Positions 45,892-55,069 are shown, numbered from the stretch's first letter. The stretch is DNA of 64,000 nucleotides from Aminivibrio sp. (GCF_016756745.1 NZ_JAESIH010000025.1:62001-126000); one strand, 5' to 3'. Notes: generated by a model from the letters alone, not told the origin. Numbers and translations are program-made.

Positions 45892-46293
45892 TTATGATTG
45901 ATTTGTCTCTGACGGGGGAACCGTGCCGCCCTGAGAGGCATCCTGGCCGGCAGGCGCCGCCTCTTTTTTTAGTTTTTCCGAAAGCGCTTTCGCCAGACCA
46001 ATGACAGTTTTTCCTGCCTTTTCCTTTGCCGCCTTTTTCGACTCCACCGTTGAATTTTTGCTTTTCTGCAGGGCGTCGATTTCAATGAACTGTTCGTAAA
46101 TCTGGAACTTCACATCCTCGTCGGAAATAGCGCCGAGAAGAGCGGTTCCGAGAAGGATCAGACCACGCGTCCGGCAGTTGCGCCGTTGCTCCAGTACTTC
46201 CTTTTCAAGCTGCAGAACCCATTTCCTTGCTTCTTCCAGGGCCTTCATCTTGCTGTCTCCGGTGATTACTATACGCACTTTTTTGCTTCCCAC
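45892..46293 (-). CDS. Mobilisation accessory protein (hypothetical)
   Basis: A 133-residue, strongly charged protein with a likely coiled coil (KALEEARKWVLQLEKEVLEQ) and a C-terminal Lys/Glu/Ala-rich tail. GTG at 46293 follows GGAGG by eight bases. It directly precedes the relaxase gene, a position typical of TraD/MobC-like helpers. I do not recognise a specific family. Confidence 0.6.
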   Translation of the reverse strand: MGSKKVRIVITGDSKMKALEEARKWVLQLEKEVLEQRRNCRTRGLILLGTALLGAISDEDVKFQIYEQFIEIDALQKSKNSTVESKKAAKEKAGKTVIGLAKALSEKLKKEAAPAGQDASQGGTVPPSETNQS

Positions 46294-46559
46294 GCTTACC
46301 GCCTCCAAAGAGAAATTGTGGTATTCGCATTTAACATAGCGGTTTGCATAGGGCTAAACAAAAAACGCGAGGATAAAAACGAGGGAACTTAAATGGCGAA
46401 AGGCGTGTTCTTCAAAATTGGCTGGGGGAGGGAGGTATGAAGCTCAACCCAAGTGACACGCCGGAAAACCAAAGGACCGTGGGATCGTTCATGTGTGCAC
46501 CTCGTTTCCTTCCGCGATGCGGTATACTTTGATTAAACCATCAACGGAGGTGTTCCCTT
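46294..46559. other. Intergenic region with a possible tiny gene
   Basis: ATG at 46437 follows an excellent ribosome site (GGGAGGGAGG) and opens 31 codons to TGA at 46532, starting MKLNPSDTPENQRTV. A 15-codon frame at 46393 precedes it. Neither has a recognisable product; a leader peptide or decayed gene is possible. Confidence 0.25.
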
Positions 46560-46754
46560 ATGTGTGCCTACAAGAAAAAGATGCATGCTATAGAAGTAAG
46601 CTCTGAAGCGGATGCCGAAATGGTTGTCATAACAGATACGGAAGATGTTGGAAACGGCGAATCGTCCGTTTTCATTCACATTGACCAGCTTGATATGGTT
46701 ATCCAGTGGCTCAAAGAAGCCAGAGAGGACATCATCAACAGTGAAATAGGCTAG
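46560..46754 (+). CDS. Small hypothetical protein, 64 aa
   Basis: ATG follows AACGGAGG with normal spacing. The acidic 64-residue product reads smoothly (IEVSSEADAEMVVITD, then FIHIDQLDMVIQWLKEA) and looks like a compact alpha/beta domain. I do not recognise it. It lies between the mobilisation genes and decayed sequence, oriented away from the relaxase. Confidence 0.55.
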   Translation: MCAYKKKMHAIEVSSEADAEMVVITDTEDVGNGESSVFIHIDQLDMVIQWLKEAREDIINSEIG

Positions 46755-46976
46755 GCCCTGACTGACAAACTCACTCCGGAGTCATCCCGGGGAATTGCTT
46801 ATTGTAGAATTTCTCAAGACCGTTCATGTCGTTTACCATTATTCCGGCGAATCCTGTACGGTCAGTTTTTTCTGACCAAACAAGCTGGACGTTTCTTACG
46901 GAGTACTGAATAACAACTTTTTGGAGAGGGAAAAGGAAGAGAAACATCTCCCTCTGAGCGTATGAGGGGAGCAAAG

Positions 46977-47000
46977 AAAAAAAATCCCCCTTCCGGGGGA
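46977..47000 (-). terminator. Terminator on the minus strand
   Basis: TCCCCC-TTCC-GGGGGA with an A8 run on its left forms an intrinsic terminator for leftward transcription. The 46755-47057 gap holds a short minus-strand frame (46771-46974) that I could not support as a gene. Confidence 0.65.
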
Positions 47001-47057
47001 CTGTAGATCTTGGGGCTGAGAAACAAATGTGCGAAAGAATTTTGACACTGCCAACCT

Positions 47058-47267
47058 TTGAGAGTCGCTTTTGCGGAGGCAGATAAATTTTCTGAGAACG
47101 AATCGGAAGCCATATTTTGGCTGACCCTGGACGAGGATGACGATAAAAGGATCCATGCGGCAGAAATCTTTTTTCAGCTGGAGTATCCGGATACGTATAA
47201 ACAATACATCCAGTCGTTACGAGCTATCTACAGAAAAAAACGTTCTACAGAGCTTATTTCACTTTAA
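47058..47267 (+). pseudogene. 3' fragment of a third paralogue
   Basis: The last 60 or so codons (SENESEAIFWLTLDEDDDKR, then AAEIFFQLEYPDTYKQYI) match the C-terminal ends of the proteins at 40257-41348 and 41370-42605. The remaining five sixths of the gene are absent. The fragment is separated from the intact copies by the mobilisation genes, so a rearrangement or insertion split the cluster. Confidence 0.7.
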
Positions 47268-47307
47268 AAGCTTGCAGGAGGTTGTGCAACGACAGAGAAA
47301 GTGTTTT

Positions 47308-47340
47308 TTGCAAGGGGGAAATCCCCCTTGCAATTTCTAT
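47308..47340 (+). terminator. Terminator after the paralogue fragment
   Basis: TTGCAAGGGGG and CCCCCTTGCAA form an 11-pair stem with an AAAT loop, followed by TTTCTATTTT. Confidence 0.8.
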
Positions 47341-47357
47341 TTTGCAAACAATTTTGC

Positions 47358-47446
47358 GACAGGTTATCAAGGTGCAGAGCCGCTCCTTTTCGGTGGAGTG
47401 GCTCTCAGAGAATCGCGCAGGTGGCTCTAGAAAAACGCGTTTTGCA
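47358..47446 (+). repeat. Solo IS end repeat, copy 1
   Basis: It starts GACAGGTTATCAAGGTGCAG, continues with GTGGCTCT-type repeats and ends AAAAACGCGTTTTGCA. The first 26 bases are identical to those at 51980. Its tip is joined directly to broken IS3 sequence, as if the element had inserted there. Confidence 0.65.
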
Positions 47447-47932
47447 TTCGTGGATCCGGCGGATGACCTTCACTAGCTTTTCCCTCTGCTTTTTTCGTTC
47501 CTTCCTGGCAGCGGAATTCTTTAGGCTAGTCATAGTAGCCGCTCCAGGATGTTTTGAGCCCCCTGCACATCTCCTCCACAGGATATTCCACGTGATCCCG
47601 TACAACCTCGTACTTCAGCGACTCTGAGGTTCTTTCGAGAAGATGGCCAAGGCTTTTTTTAGGATGTCACGCTTACGCCTGGTGAAGGCCAGTTCTTCCC
47701 GGAGAGCCTTGAGTTCTTCTTCCGGGGTGAGGACCTTGCCTCCGGACTGAGCAAAGGCGACGGCTCCCATTTCCTTTTTCTCCCACTTTCTCCAGGCATA
47801 AATCAGATCTACCCGAATTCCAAGGTCTTCGGCAACCTTAAAGGAAAGCTTCCCTTCCGCCACCAGCCGGAGCACTTCCTGCTTGAATTCAGGGTCGTAG
47901 TTCCGGCGTCTCTCTCCCTTTTTCCATGTGAG
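47447..47932 (-). pseudogene. IS3-family transposase remnant
   Basis: The minus strand carries most of an OrfA (FKVAEDLGIRVDLIYAWRKW, then the coiled coil LKALREELAFTRRKRDILKKA), followed by the beginning of OrfB (SLKYEVVRDHVEYPVEEMC, later VKVIRRIHE). OrfA lacks an in-phase start: the upstream ATG is one base out of frame. OrfB has a stop and frame changes and is cut off at 47446 by the repeat. It is not functional. From 47933 to 48047 nothing is recognised. Confidence 0.7.
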
Positions 47933-48047
47933 GCACCTCCAGTGGTGGAATCATTCCCCTTGTCGGGCCTTCATCTGTGTCCGTCAATTCCGGGGAAGGT
48001 CATTCAGCAAGGAAAGAGACGTTATGGGATACTCTTCAAATTACCTC

Positions 48048-51000
48048 CTAATTCATCCATGCGCTTGTAACTTCAGAGAATTCTCGAGGCGAAAAACATC
48101 TCTTTCGCCATTCTTCGACGATGCCTGGAACAGGCAAACCGCGTGCTCCGTATCGTGCCTGAAGTGTGGCTGCTAGGGTTGCTGCAGAACGGCGCATTTC
48201 CACTTTCTTTTCAAAGGTCAGAACTGAGTCGTCCTTGTCGTACGATGTTTCGCCAAGCAGTCGACCGAGTTGATGTTGTGCGGCTTCTTCCAGGACGCAC
48301 ATCTGCTGCTTTGCATAAAATTGACCTGACGTCTTCTTTAGAATGCGAACGACTATCGACATTGCCCGACTCGTGGAATGTCCAAAATGCCACGTAAGAT
48401 ATTGACTAAGCATCAAAAGCGGATCTGGTTCCACCGAACCGTCATCCGCATCCATATTTCCGAAAACAATCCTGGAGATAGCTTCGAGACCGTCTTTCTC
48501 TCGGTCCTCTATGTTCGAAATCAAGGATGATTTGATTCGATCAAAAACATCGAATTTTCGTTCTGGGAAAAGATGAAGGCATGCGGCCTCAGCCTCCAGA
48601 GTATGCAGGGAATGCTTCCGCATTTCTTCAAAAAGCCGACTGAGAGAATCCTTGATTTCTGCAGGAGAATCCGGGCTGAGCTTTGGGCCCACAACCTCGG
48701 CAAGCAGTGAGGCAATGGAAGCGAATCTCGCCCGAAATTCTTCAGGAATAGATCCGAACCACGCAGGTCCCCTTTCTTCCTTATCCAGCATGCTCTTGTC
48801 AGCATCCCACCACACAAGCAGTTTTTGCAATATCTCAACAGCATCTTCCCTCGTCCAGAAAATCTCTTCGCTGCTATTTGCTCCAAGGATTTCCGTCGCA
48901 AGAGGAATGCTTCCCCCCGTAATAGCAATACCACCTTTCTGCTTGTCCTTCTGAACCGGAAAAGAAGCAGCCGTAACATAGTTCCTGAAAAGTTTCGCAA
49001 GATCAACGCCTTCTGGATGCGGAAGGCTCAAAAAAACGAACTTATAAAAATCAGTGCCTTCCGGCAGACCATATTGGTCGGTCACTCTCCAGAGATCAGA
49101 TGCCAGTCTCTTGCTTTGTCCGGCATCGAGTAATTCCATCTTATGAAGCTGTATCAGGGAAGAAAGCGCCCAGCGTCTGCGCTCTGTATCCTCTAACCCG
49201 GTTTCATACAACAATTTTTCAATAAATTCCGGTTGAATATCTATTCTCTTCACAGCAAACGCAGGTTTTTGATTGAGATTGAACAATAGAAACGGATTTC
49301 TAAATTCATCCCTGATAATTGGATTATGGAGGCCTTCAGGAACCGGTATTTTCAGCAAGTCGGGAATATGGTTATATTGCTCTGTTTCTGACATTGAACT
49401 AAGAAGCCTTCTGACCAAGCTCTTAACGTTTCCGTATTTCCCCTTATCGGGGGAAGCATAGATTTCCGCAAGAAAAGAGAGGAGTTTGCCTTTCATGTCA
49501 CTCGAACACTTGCAGCATAGCCTCGAAATGACTTCTGGCAAAAGTCGGGCGAGACGTGTTCCAAAGTTGTTATTTCGAAAAACATCACCGGTGCGTATGT
49601 CATCCCGGCAATTGTCAAGCGTTTCCAGATAGCTTTGAATGAGCTGGTCCGCTTCTTTGTCGGTAAATTTATAAATTGATTCGCGGTTGAAGAGCTCGTC
49701 AGCGGCCTTCGTGTCTCCCAACCTGGCAAGCGTGGCGGCCGCCCAAAAGGAAGAAGACCGTGAAATACGCTGCAAACATCCCATAGCAGTTTTTGTTGCA
49801 AATGTATAATTTCCAAGATGAAACGGTATTCCTGCATCTTCGCAGAAGCGGAGGAAAGAGTACGCATTGAACAGCTCCTGATCAATGCCCCCCGTTGAGA
49901 ATGTCCGGGTAATCCGCCCTACGTCAAATTCATGCTTTTCCGAGATGCTTTTTCTCTGAATGGGTGGAGCACTCAGAGCCAGTTCAAACAGCTTCAATTC
50001 GCCCCATGGATCGCATTTGTAACCTTTTAATTTACTCCAACGATCTTGGAACTGCTTATTTTTATCTTGAAACTCACCCAAGTTGTTTCTTTGAAATGCA
50101 GCGGCGTTTTGAATATATTCTCCCAGAAGCATTGCGTTACTCTCTTGGGAAAACATGGAAAGATCAGGCCTTCCTTTCTTGCTATTGGTACTTTTTCTGA
50201 TCCTTTCAAGGGCACCTCTAACAAGAATTTCCGCTTGGTTAACCAAACCGATCTCAGCTAGTAAAGCCGCGCGCTTCACCATCCAATAAGGATGTGATTG
50301 GTTGGGTAGCCAATTTTCAAGTCTTTCTTTGACATTGGGCAAATCCAAGGTAAAAAGGCAGAAGAGAACACCTTCATAATTCAAAAATTCTTGTTGCTCC
50401 ACCGAAAATTGATCAGAAATTGCCTTGAGTCGTTTTTCTGCTTCCTTCCATTTTTTAAGAAGCCCTTCCTCACGGTAGAACCGAAGCATGGCAAGTGCTA
50501 GTGCTATCCATGCTTCCTTAATTTCCTTCCAGGGAAGGTTGCAGACCACCTCTGCCCCAGCGCGGGACAGGCGGTTTTTGGATGGATTGTCCTTATCGAA
50601 GGGGTAGCACCTTTCGAGAATTACTTCACATATCGTGGCAACTTCGGAGAAAAGCGGCAGCAAACACCGTTCAAGCCGCCAGATCAACTCGAACGTATAT
50701 TGGATATCCAATCCTGGGGGAAATTGATCCATACCCAGGGAATAATTGACCCAATCCTGTGTGTATTTCCAAAGTCTTTCGCGATTACTATTTGGCAGGA
50801 TCAGCCATCCCGGATAGTCTTGTCGCTGCTTCCGCCATTCTTCCGTGATTTTCTTTACCGCTTCGATGCGGTCCGCAGCCTGAGGGGGAGACATCATTTT
50901 TTGAGTAGTCTCAGGCCAGCCGGGTAATTTCGGTTCCTTCGTTTCCATAAAATCAAGAAACTTCTTTAAAGCCTGCTTGTGGTCATGCTTATCGATGCCA

Positions 51001-51785
51001 GAACAGCAAGACATATTGACAACCGTAATCCCACGTTTCACTAAAAGTTGTATCTTTGCTGACGACAGGTCAAAGGCTCCTAAAAGATATATTTTCTGCA
51101 TTTTGTCTCTGCCGAGATTATCGCGAATCCAGCCAAGCCACTGGAGAAAGTTCGGATCATCCCCGGAAAACCCTACCAGACACAACGTATTTTCCAGTAG
51201 AGACTGCTGGACGGTATTGACAAAAGGAGCATTATCATACGGATACCGCCGATAATCCTCCTCGGTGATGACAAAGGGGCGCTCGGATGGAAAGCTGCCG
51301 TGAAGCTTTACAATTCTTGGTTTGTCAGCGTAAGGGATATCCTCTGTATTGACAACGGGCCGATATCTCCTCGTCACTACTTTTGCGCTAGCCCGTTCAA
51401 GCAGGGTATCATAATTGGTCGTGAACACATCCACCCACGGTAATTCAAGAATCTGGACATGAAGATCGGATGGTTCGATAGTGAGATCAGGAATATTGTC
51501 TCGCAGCAAATTATCCAGCGCAGGCCGACCGAATGCTGCCTCCACCTCATCGGCCAGTCTCAAGACATTCAAATATTTCTTTTGGGTTGAATCAGGCTTT
51601 TCGCCACGTGCCTTCTGGAAAAAAAGGTCTCCCAACTGGTTCCAATCAGGAAATCCATCGCCCGCGTTCTTGCTGAAACCGGCGCCGACCATGACCGCGG
51701 CACGGTTAGACCAAAGGCGATCCGCAATTTCGTTCAGGTAGGGCCGTATGGATTCCGGCACATCAATATGGGATTCTTTGCTCAT
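48048..51785 (-). CDS. SIR2-domain anti-phage protein (DSR-like)
   Basis: A 1245-residue protein with an N-terminal SIR2 domain. It shows GAGFS at residues 34-38, TTNYD with N124 and D126, KLHGS with H162, and CLVGFSGDDPNFLQW, all typical of SIR2_2 defence proteins. The long C-terminal region is helical and resembles sensor regions of defence-associated sirtuins (DSR1/DSR2), which deplete NAD+ when they detect phage proteins. ATG at 51785 has GGAGGTAA just upstream. It is a single-gene unit on the mobile element, bounded by two direct repeats. It is only distantly similar to the SIR2 protein in the BREX operon, apart from the catalytic motifs. Confidence 0.75.
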   Translation of the reverse strand: MSKESHIDVPESIRPYLNEIADRLWSNRAAVMVGAGFSKNAGDGFPDWNQLGDLFFQKARGEKPDSTQKKYLNVLRLADEVEAAFGRPALDNLLRDNIPDLTIEPSDLHVQILELPWVDVFTTNYDTLLERASAKVVTRRYRPVVNTEDIPYADKPRIVKLHGSFPSERPFVITEEDYRRYPYDNAPFVNTVQQSLLENTLCLVGFSGDDPNFLQWLGWIRDNLGRDKMQKIYLLGAFDLSSAKIQLLVKRGITVVNMSCCSGIDKHDHKQALKKFLDFMETKEPKLPGWPETTQKMMSPPQAADRIEAVKKITEEWRKQRQDYPGWLILPNSNRERLWKYTQDWVNYSLGMDQFPPGLDIQYTFELIWRLERCLLPLFSEVATICEVILERCYPFDKDNPSKNRLSRAGAEVVCNLPWKEIKEAWIALALAMLRFYREEGLLKKWKEAEKRLKAISDQFSVEQQEFLNYEGVLFCLFTLDLPNVKERLENWLPNQSHPYWMVKRAALLAEIGLVNQAEILVRGALERIRKSTNSKKGRPDLSMFSQESNAMLLGEYIQNAAAFQRNNLGEFQDKNKQFQDRWSKLKGYKCDPWGELKLFELALSAPPIQRKSISEKHEFDVGRITRTFSTGGIDQELFNAYSFLRFCEDAGIPFHLGNYTFATKTAMGCLQRISRSSSFWAAATLARLGDTKAADELFNRESIYKFTDKEADQLIQSYLETLDNCRDDIRTGDVFRNNNFGTRLARLLPEVISRLCCKCSSDMKGKLLSFLAEIYASPDKGKYGNVKSLVRRLLSSMSETEQYNHIPDLLKIPVPEGLHNPIIRDEFRNPFLLFNLNQKPAFAVKRIDIQPEFIEKLLYETGLEDTERRRWALSSLIQLHKMELLDAGQSKRLASDLWRVTDQYGLPEGTDFYKFVFLSLPHPEGVDLAKLFRNYVTAASFPVQKDKQKGGIAITGGSIPLATEILGANSSEEIFWTREDAVEILQKLLVWWDADKSMLDKEERGPAWFGSIPEEFRARFASIASLLAEVVGPKLSPDSPAEIKDSLSRLFEEMRKHSLHTLEAEAACLHLFPERKFDVFDRIKSSLISNIEDREKDGLEAISRIVFGNMDADDGSVEPDPLLMLSQYLTWHFGHSTSRAMSIVVRILKKTSGQFYAKQQMCVLEEAAQHQLGRLLGETSYDKDDSVLTFEKKVEMRRSAATLAATLQARYGARGLPVPGIVEEWRKRCFSPREFSEVTSAWMN

Positions 51786-51979
51786 ATTTACCTCCCCCGG
51801 ATTTCCGGCAAACATGGCGGTATGGACTGCCCAGAGATTTTCAGCACGATTCTCGAACTACGCCACTGCATTGGCTGAAATCCTGCATTCTTCAATAAGG
51901 ACACTCTCTTCTTTCAATAAACATTTTCCCAAATATTACCATATATTTCTTTGAGGCTCGCATGTTTGCAGATCTTTTC

Positions 51980-52092
51980 GACAGGTTATCAAGGTGCAGA
52001 GCCGCTTTGTCCAAATGGGGTGGCTCTTACCCCGCGCGCCAGTGGCTCTTATATCTGCGAGCAAGCGTCTCTCTAAAAAAACGCGTTTTGCA
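51980..52092 (+). repeat. Solo IS end repeat, copy 2
   Basis: Same start as copy 1 (GACAGGTTATCAAGGTGCAG), with GTGGCTCTTA repeats, then TATCTGCGAGCAAG as in the copy at 24503, and the tip AAAAAACGCGTTTTGCA. It is in direct orientation with copy 1, 4.6 kb away, with the SIR2 gene between them. Confidence 0.65.
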
Positions 52093-52383
52093 TTTTACCT
52101 TTACCAAAGTTGAGGCTCACGTGAGAAGGCCGGGGAATACGGAATGAAGACCGGTAAAGGATGGTACGATTACCAGCAACAGAAGTAGTAAAGGAAGGAA
52201 CACGGTACAGGAGCATGTGGAGAAGTGTCGTTGAGGATCTAACCAAGCTCTCCATCTGGGTGTAGGAGCGAGAAGACCTTATTAAGATGCTGAAGAAGTG
52301 TTTCTTCACGTTCCACGTTTGGGCTGGAAGGGAAGGGGGAAGGTTTTCCGACCTAAGGGGAAATGGACCTGAATGAAGAAAAG
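52093..52383. other. Non-coding debris
   Basis: No intact frame. Pieces such as ERxDLIKMLKKC in one frame hint at a decayed transposase, but I cannot assign a family. Confidence 0.3.
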
Positions 52384-52419
52384 AACGGAGGAAAAGCGTG
52401 AGATCTCTTTCCCTCCGTT
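52384..52419 (-). terminator. Terminator of the integrase gene
   Basis: AACGGAGG and CCTCCGTT pair, with additional A/T pairs inside. On the minus strand the stem is followed by CTTTTCTTC. It lies 28 bases after the integrase stop. Confidence 0.55.
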
Positions 52420-52446
52420 TGGGTTTCCGGCCTTTTTTTTAGTTTC

Positions 52447-54522
52447 TCAGGAGATGTTGCGCCGCTTGACCATTTCAGCGAGGACCTTATCAGCCACTGT
52501 CTTCCAGTCCACTTCCAGCGCGTCGTATATCGATTTCATTTTGGGCGCCAGTTCAGAAGGAGAAAACTTGGATTCGTAGTGCGTTGTGGTATTTTTCGTG
52601 GCATCACTAGGCTCGTGGCCAAGAATTTCGGACGTATAGCATTTTTCTATCCCGATCGTTTTTCCGACGCTGGCGATGGTGTGACGGAAAGAGTGAAACA
52701 CTTTGACGCCCGTTTGACCGTTAGGGAATGTTTGGGCTGCGTCTTCGCCCAGTCTTTCCTTGACGTAAGTATTCCACCATCTTGCAGCGTTCCGCGAGAA
52801 GGAGGCTTTTGTTCCTCGCCCCTTGGTGAATCCCCAGATATTGTCCGTCTCTTCCTTTTCGATCATCAAGAATTGCATGATCCGAACAAGGGGTTCCGGT
52901 ACCGGGATGGTTCTTTTGGAAGCTTTGTTCTTCACCCGGGTTCCCATTTCAGCATTTTCGTCGATCCGCAGGCACAGGATACCGTCGGCAGTAAAAATAT
53001 CGCCCCGGCATAATTGCCCCAATTCTTCCGCCCGGGCGCCCGTCAATGCCCCGAAGAGAAAGTAGGCCGGCGTCCCGATGGCTTTTCCCCCCTTGAGCGA
53101 ATCTGTTACGAAGGTGCTGTCGAAAAGCTTCTGCAGGTCATCAGGGGAGTAGGTGAGACGGACAAATTTCTGTTCCTTGTCCGGAAGCACCACTTCTTTC
53201 TTCACTATGGAATAGGGGACTTTCAAAGCCCGGGGATAGAAATCGTGGCCCCTCTTCAGGATCATATTCAGCGCGGTGGTCCATTTTTCCACCGTAGCGT
53301 TGGAAATCTTCTCCTCTGGTATTTTCCCCCGGAGAAGTACATTGGGATCGAGATCCTCCATCTTTTGTCCCTGCCGGGCAGACAGCCGGGTATTGAAAAT
53401 ATCCATGAGTTCGGTGAGATGTTCCTTGGTTATTTCGGAAACTTTTCTGCCTTGGCCGAAATAGCGAAGAATGAATTTGAATTTCGACTCAAACTCTCCT
53501 CGGGTCTTTTCCGTCCAGCGAACTTCCTTCCGGGCTTTTGATGTAGTCTTCTCGGCAATAATTTCCTGTACGAGCGTTGCGATTTCCGGGTCTTCATAGT
53601 CCGGTCCTACAGTGGGAAGGGGTGTAGTATTATTCACTGAAACTGCCGGCGGCACTACCGGATGTTCGGATCTGTAGGCAATTTGTACGGATTCCGGCGG
53701 AAGAATGCCGTTGAGTTCCCTTAGGGCACGGTCGCAATTCGCCAGTGCGCCGGATACGAATTTTTGGGCGATCGACGGGAAATGCCTGTTTGTGTGGGGG
53801 ATGAGTTTCCGGACGTTGTAAAGGTCGGTAAAAGCTCTGGCCTTTAGTATGTTCCGGAAATTCTTCTTCCGGACAAGGAGATAGAGGGTCAGGTCCTCAA
53901 CCTCCATTGATATCCCGAGATTGTACCCTTCGACAATGCGGTGGTCGGATGCAAGGAGTTTTTTTTCAAGAAAGGCCCAGTCATTTGCGATGAGCAGCTC
54001 CACCATTAAGTCTATCTCTCGCTGGGAGAATTCCGTTTCAGGTGATTTTTCGGAGGTGACGGGGATGATTCTTCTTTTTCCCTCGAAAAGCTCCCAAAAG
54101 TTATTGTGCTGCTTTGTGTCACCGTAGACCTCGTTGATCGCTTCCTTTTCCGTCTCTTCGTCGGGAGTCAGATGAAGGGAGTGGTCACGGGCCAGGGCAA
54201 CCGACTCGACGGAGTCGTCCCAGGAAGGGTTGTACTTGTCGGTGAGAAGCAGGGCTTCCTCATGGAGCAATTTGACTCTTTCGTCTTTTTCTTCAGGCGT
54301 GAGATTCATGGGCAGAAAAATCAGTCCAGCGCGAAGGTATTCTCCTCTTTTTCGCGCGAGTTTGAGGTAGGGGGTTTTGAGGGAGAGCCGGATTTCCGAT
54401 TTGTTCCATAGGAATCGCTCCGTTTGAGGTATGACCCAGCGGAAATAATAAATATTCCCGCGGCGCTCGATGAATGGAACACCAGTTTGTAACACCAAGG
54501 GTGCTGTACGCTTTTGGCGCAC
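52447..54522 (-). CDS. Tyrosine recombinase/phage-type integrase
   Basis: A site-specific integrase of about 691 residues. The N-terminus (VPFIERRGNIYYFRWVIP) is of the DUF6538 type, the middle is a core-binding domain, and the C-terminal catalytic domain shows TGARAEELGQL (first Arg), FHSFRHTIASVGK (H-x-x-R) and THYES (candidate nucleophile Tyr) after LGHEPSD. It would insert the element by recombination at an att site. The start is uncertain: the open frame runs up into the tRNA gene, and GTG at 54522 or TTG at 54498 are plausible, both without a clear ribosome site. Its position directly beside the 3' end of tRNA-Ser is the classic arrangement for a tRNA-targeting element. Confidence 0.85.
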   Translation of the reverse strand: MRQKRTAPLVLQTGVPFIERRGNIYYFRWVIPQTERFLWNKSEIRLSLKTPYLKLARKRGEYLRAGLIFLPMNLTPEEKDERVKLLHEEALLLTDKYNPSWDDSVESVALARDHSLHLTPDEETEKEAINEVYGDTKQHNNFWELFEGKRRIIPVTSEKSPETEFSQREIDLMVELLIANDWAFLEKKLLASDHRIVEGYNLGISMEVEDLTLYLLVRKKNFRNILKARAFTDLYNVRKLIPHTNRHFPSIAQKFVSGALANCDRALRELNGILPPESVQIAYRSEHPVVPPAVSVNNTTPLPTVGPDYEDPEIATLVQEIIAEKTTSKARKEVRWTEKTRGEFESKFKFILRYFGQGRKVSEITKEHLTELMDIFNTRLSARQGQKMEDLDPNVLLRGKIPEEKISNATVEKWTTALNMILKRGHDFYPRALKVPYSIVKKEVVLPDKEQKFVRLTYSPDDLQKLFDSTFVTDSLKGGKAIGTPAYFLFGALTGARAEELGQLCRGDIFTADGILCLRIDENAEMGTRVKNKASKRTIPVPEPLVRIMQFLMIEKEETDNIWGFTKGRGTKASFSRNAARWWNTYVKERLGEDAAQTFPNGQTGVKVFHSFRHTIASVGKTIGIEKCYTSEILGHEPSDATKNTTTHYESKFSPSELAPKMKSIYDALEVDWKTVADKVLAEMVKRRNIS

Positions 54523-54572
54523 AGCGTGTATACCGTTTTTCTCTTCTGTTTCCAGTATTAAGGCATGATTAA

Positions 54573-54660
54573 TGGCGGAGAAGGAGGGATTCGAACCCAC
54601 GGAACCTCACGGTTCAGACGCTCTCCAAGCGCCCGCCTTCGACCACTCGGCCACTTCTCC
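54573..54660 (-). tRNA. tRNA-Ser (GGA anticodon)
   Basis: On the minus strand the acceptor GGAGAAG pairs with CTTCTCC, the anticodon loop is TTGGAGA, and there is a long variable arm and GTTCGAATCC in the T arm. CCA is encoded at the 3' end (54575-54573). It is the probable attachment site of the neighbouring element. Confidence 0.95.
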
Positions 54661-54727
54661 GCATACAACGGCGAACATTATATCACAGCTTTCCAAGATT
54701 GCCATACCTGGGAAACAGTTCTTCAGC

Positions 54728-54817
54728 TGGCGGAGAAGGTGGGATTCGAACCCACGGGGCAGCAAGCCGCCCAATTGATTTCGAGTCAATCCCCTTCGAC
54801 CACTCGGGCACTTCTCC
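54728..54817 (-). tRNA. tRNA-Ser (CGA anticodon)
   Basis: The same acceptor and T-arm sequences as the neighbouring serine tRNA, with anticodon loop CTCGAAA in a GATTGA/TCAATT stem and a long variable arm. The 3' CCA is encoded (54730-54728). It is 67 bases upstream of the other tRNA-Ser and probably co-transcribed. Confidence 0.95.
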
Positions 54818-54922
54818 GCACAGAAAAGAATTATACACGTTCACTTTCGGCTTGCCAAGTGCGGTTTCCTAAATCCGCAAATTTTTCAGGCAGCGGGAGT
54901 GTCGCCGGGCATAAGGTGAATT

Positions 54923-55009
54923 CGCCCTCCCCCAGGGGCGAAGAGATCTCGCTCCGCGCTCTTTGGCGCTCTTTGGCGCTCTTTGCGGAGGGATCCCCAG
55001 GGGAGGGCG
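54923..55009. repeat. Palindromic intergenic element with 10-base tandem repeats
   Basis: CGCCCTCCCCCAGGGG and CCCCAGGGGAGGGCG are near-perfect mirror arms around about 55 bases, which contain GCTCTTTGGC repeated two and a half times. It looks like a foldable intergenic repeat. No gene lies between the tRNAs and 55070. Confidence 0.6.
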
Positions 55010-55069
55010 GACAGTGCCAAGGGACGAGGAACCGACACGGATGTCGGTTTCACAAGCACGCCGTACTTT

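Noticed and set aside
46771-46974. 67-codon frame on the minus strand
   Set aside because: It has no ribosome site, a poor N-terminal sequence and overlaps a terminator; it may be a remnant but cannot be supported.
40000-54572. Second attachment-site copy of the tRNA-Ser 3' end
   Set aside because: I found no convincing duplicate of the tRNA 3' sequence by eye, so the left border of the element is left open.
54522-54600. Integrase start inside the tRNA-Ser gene
   Set aside because: The open frame extends into the tRNA, but those residues are encoded by tRNA sequence and do not match integrases.
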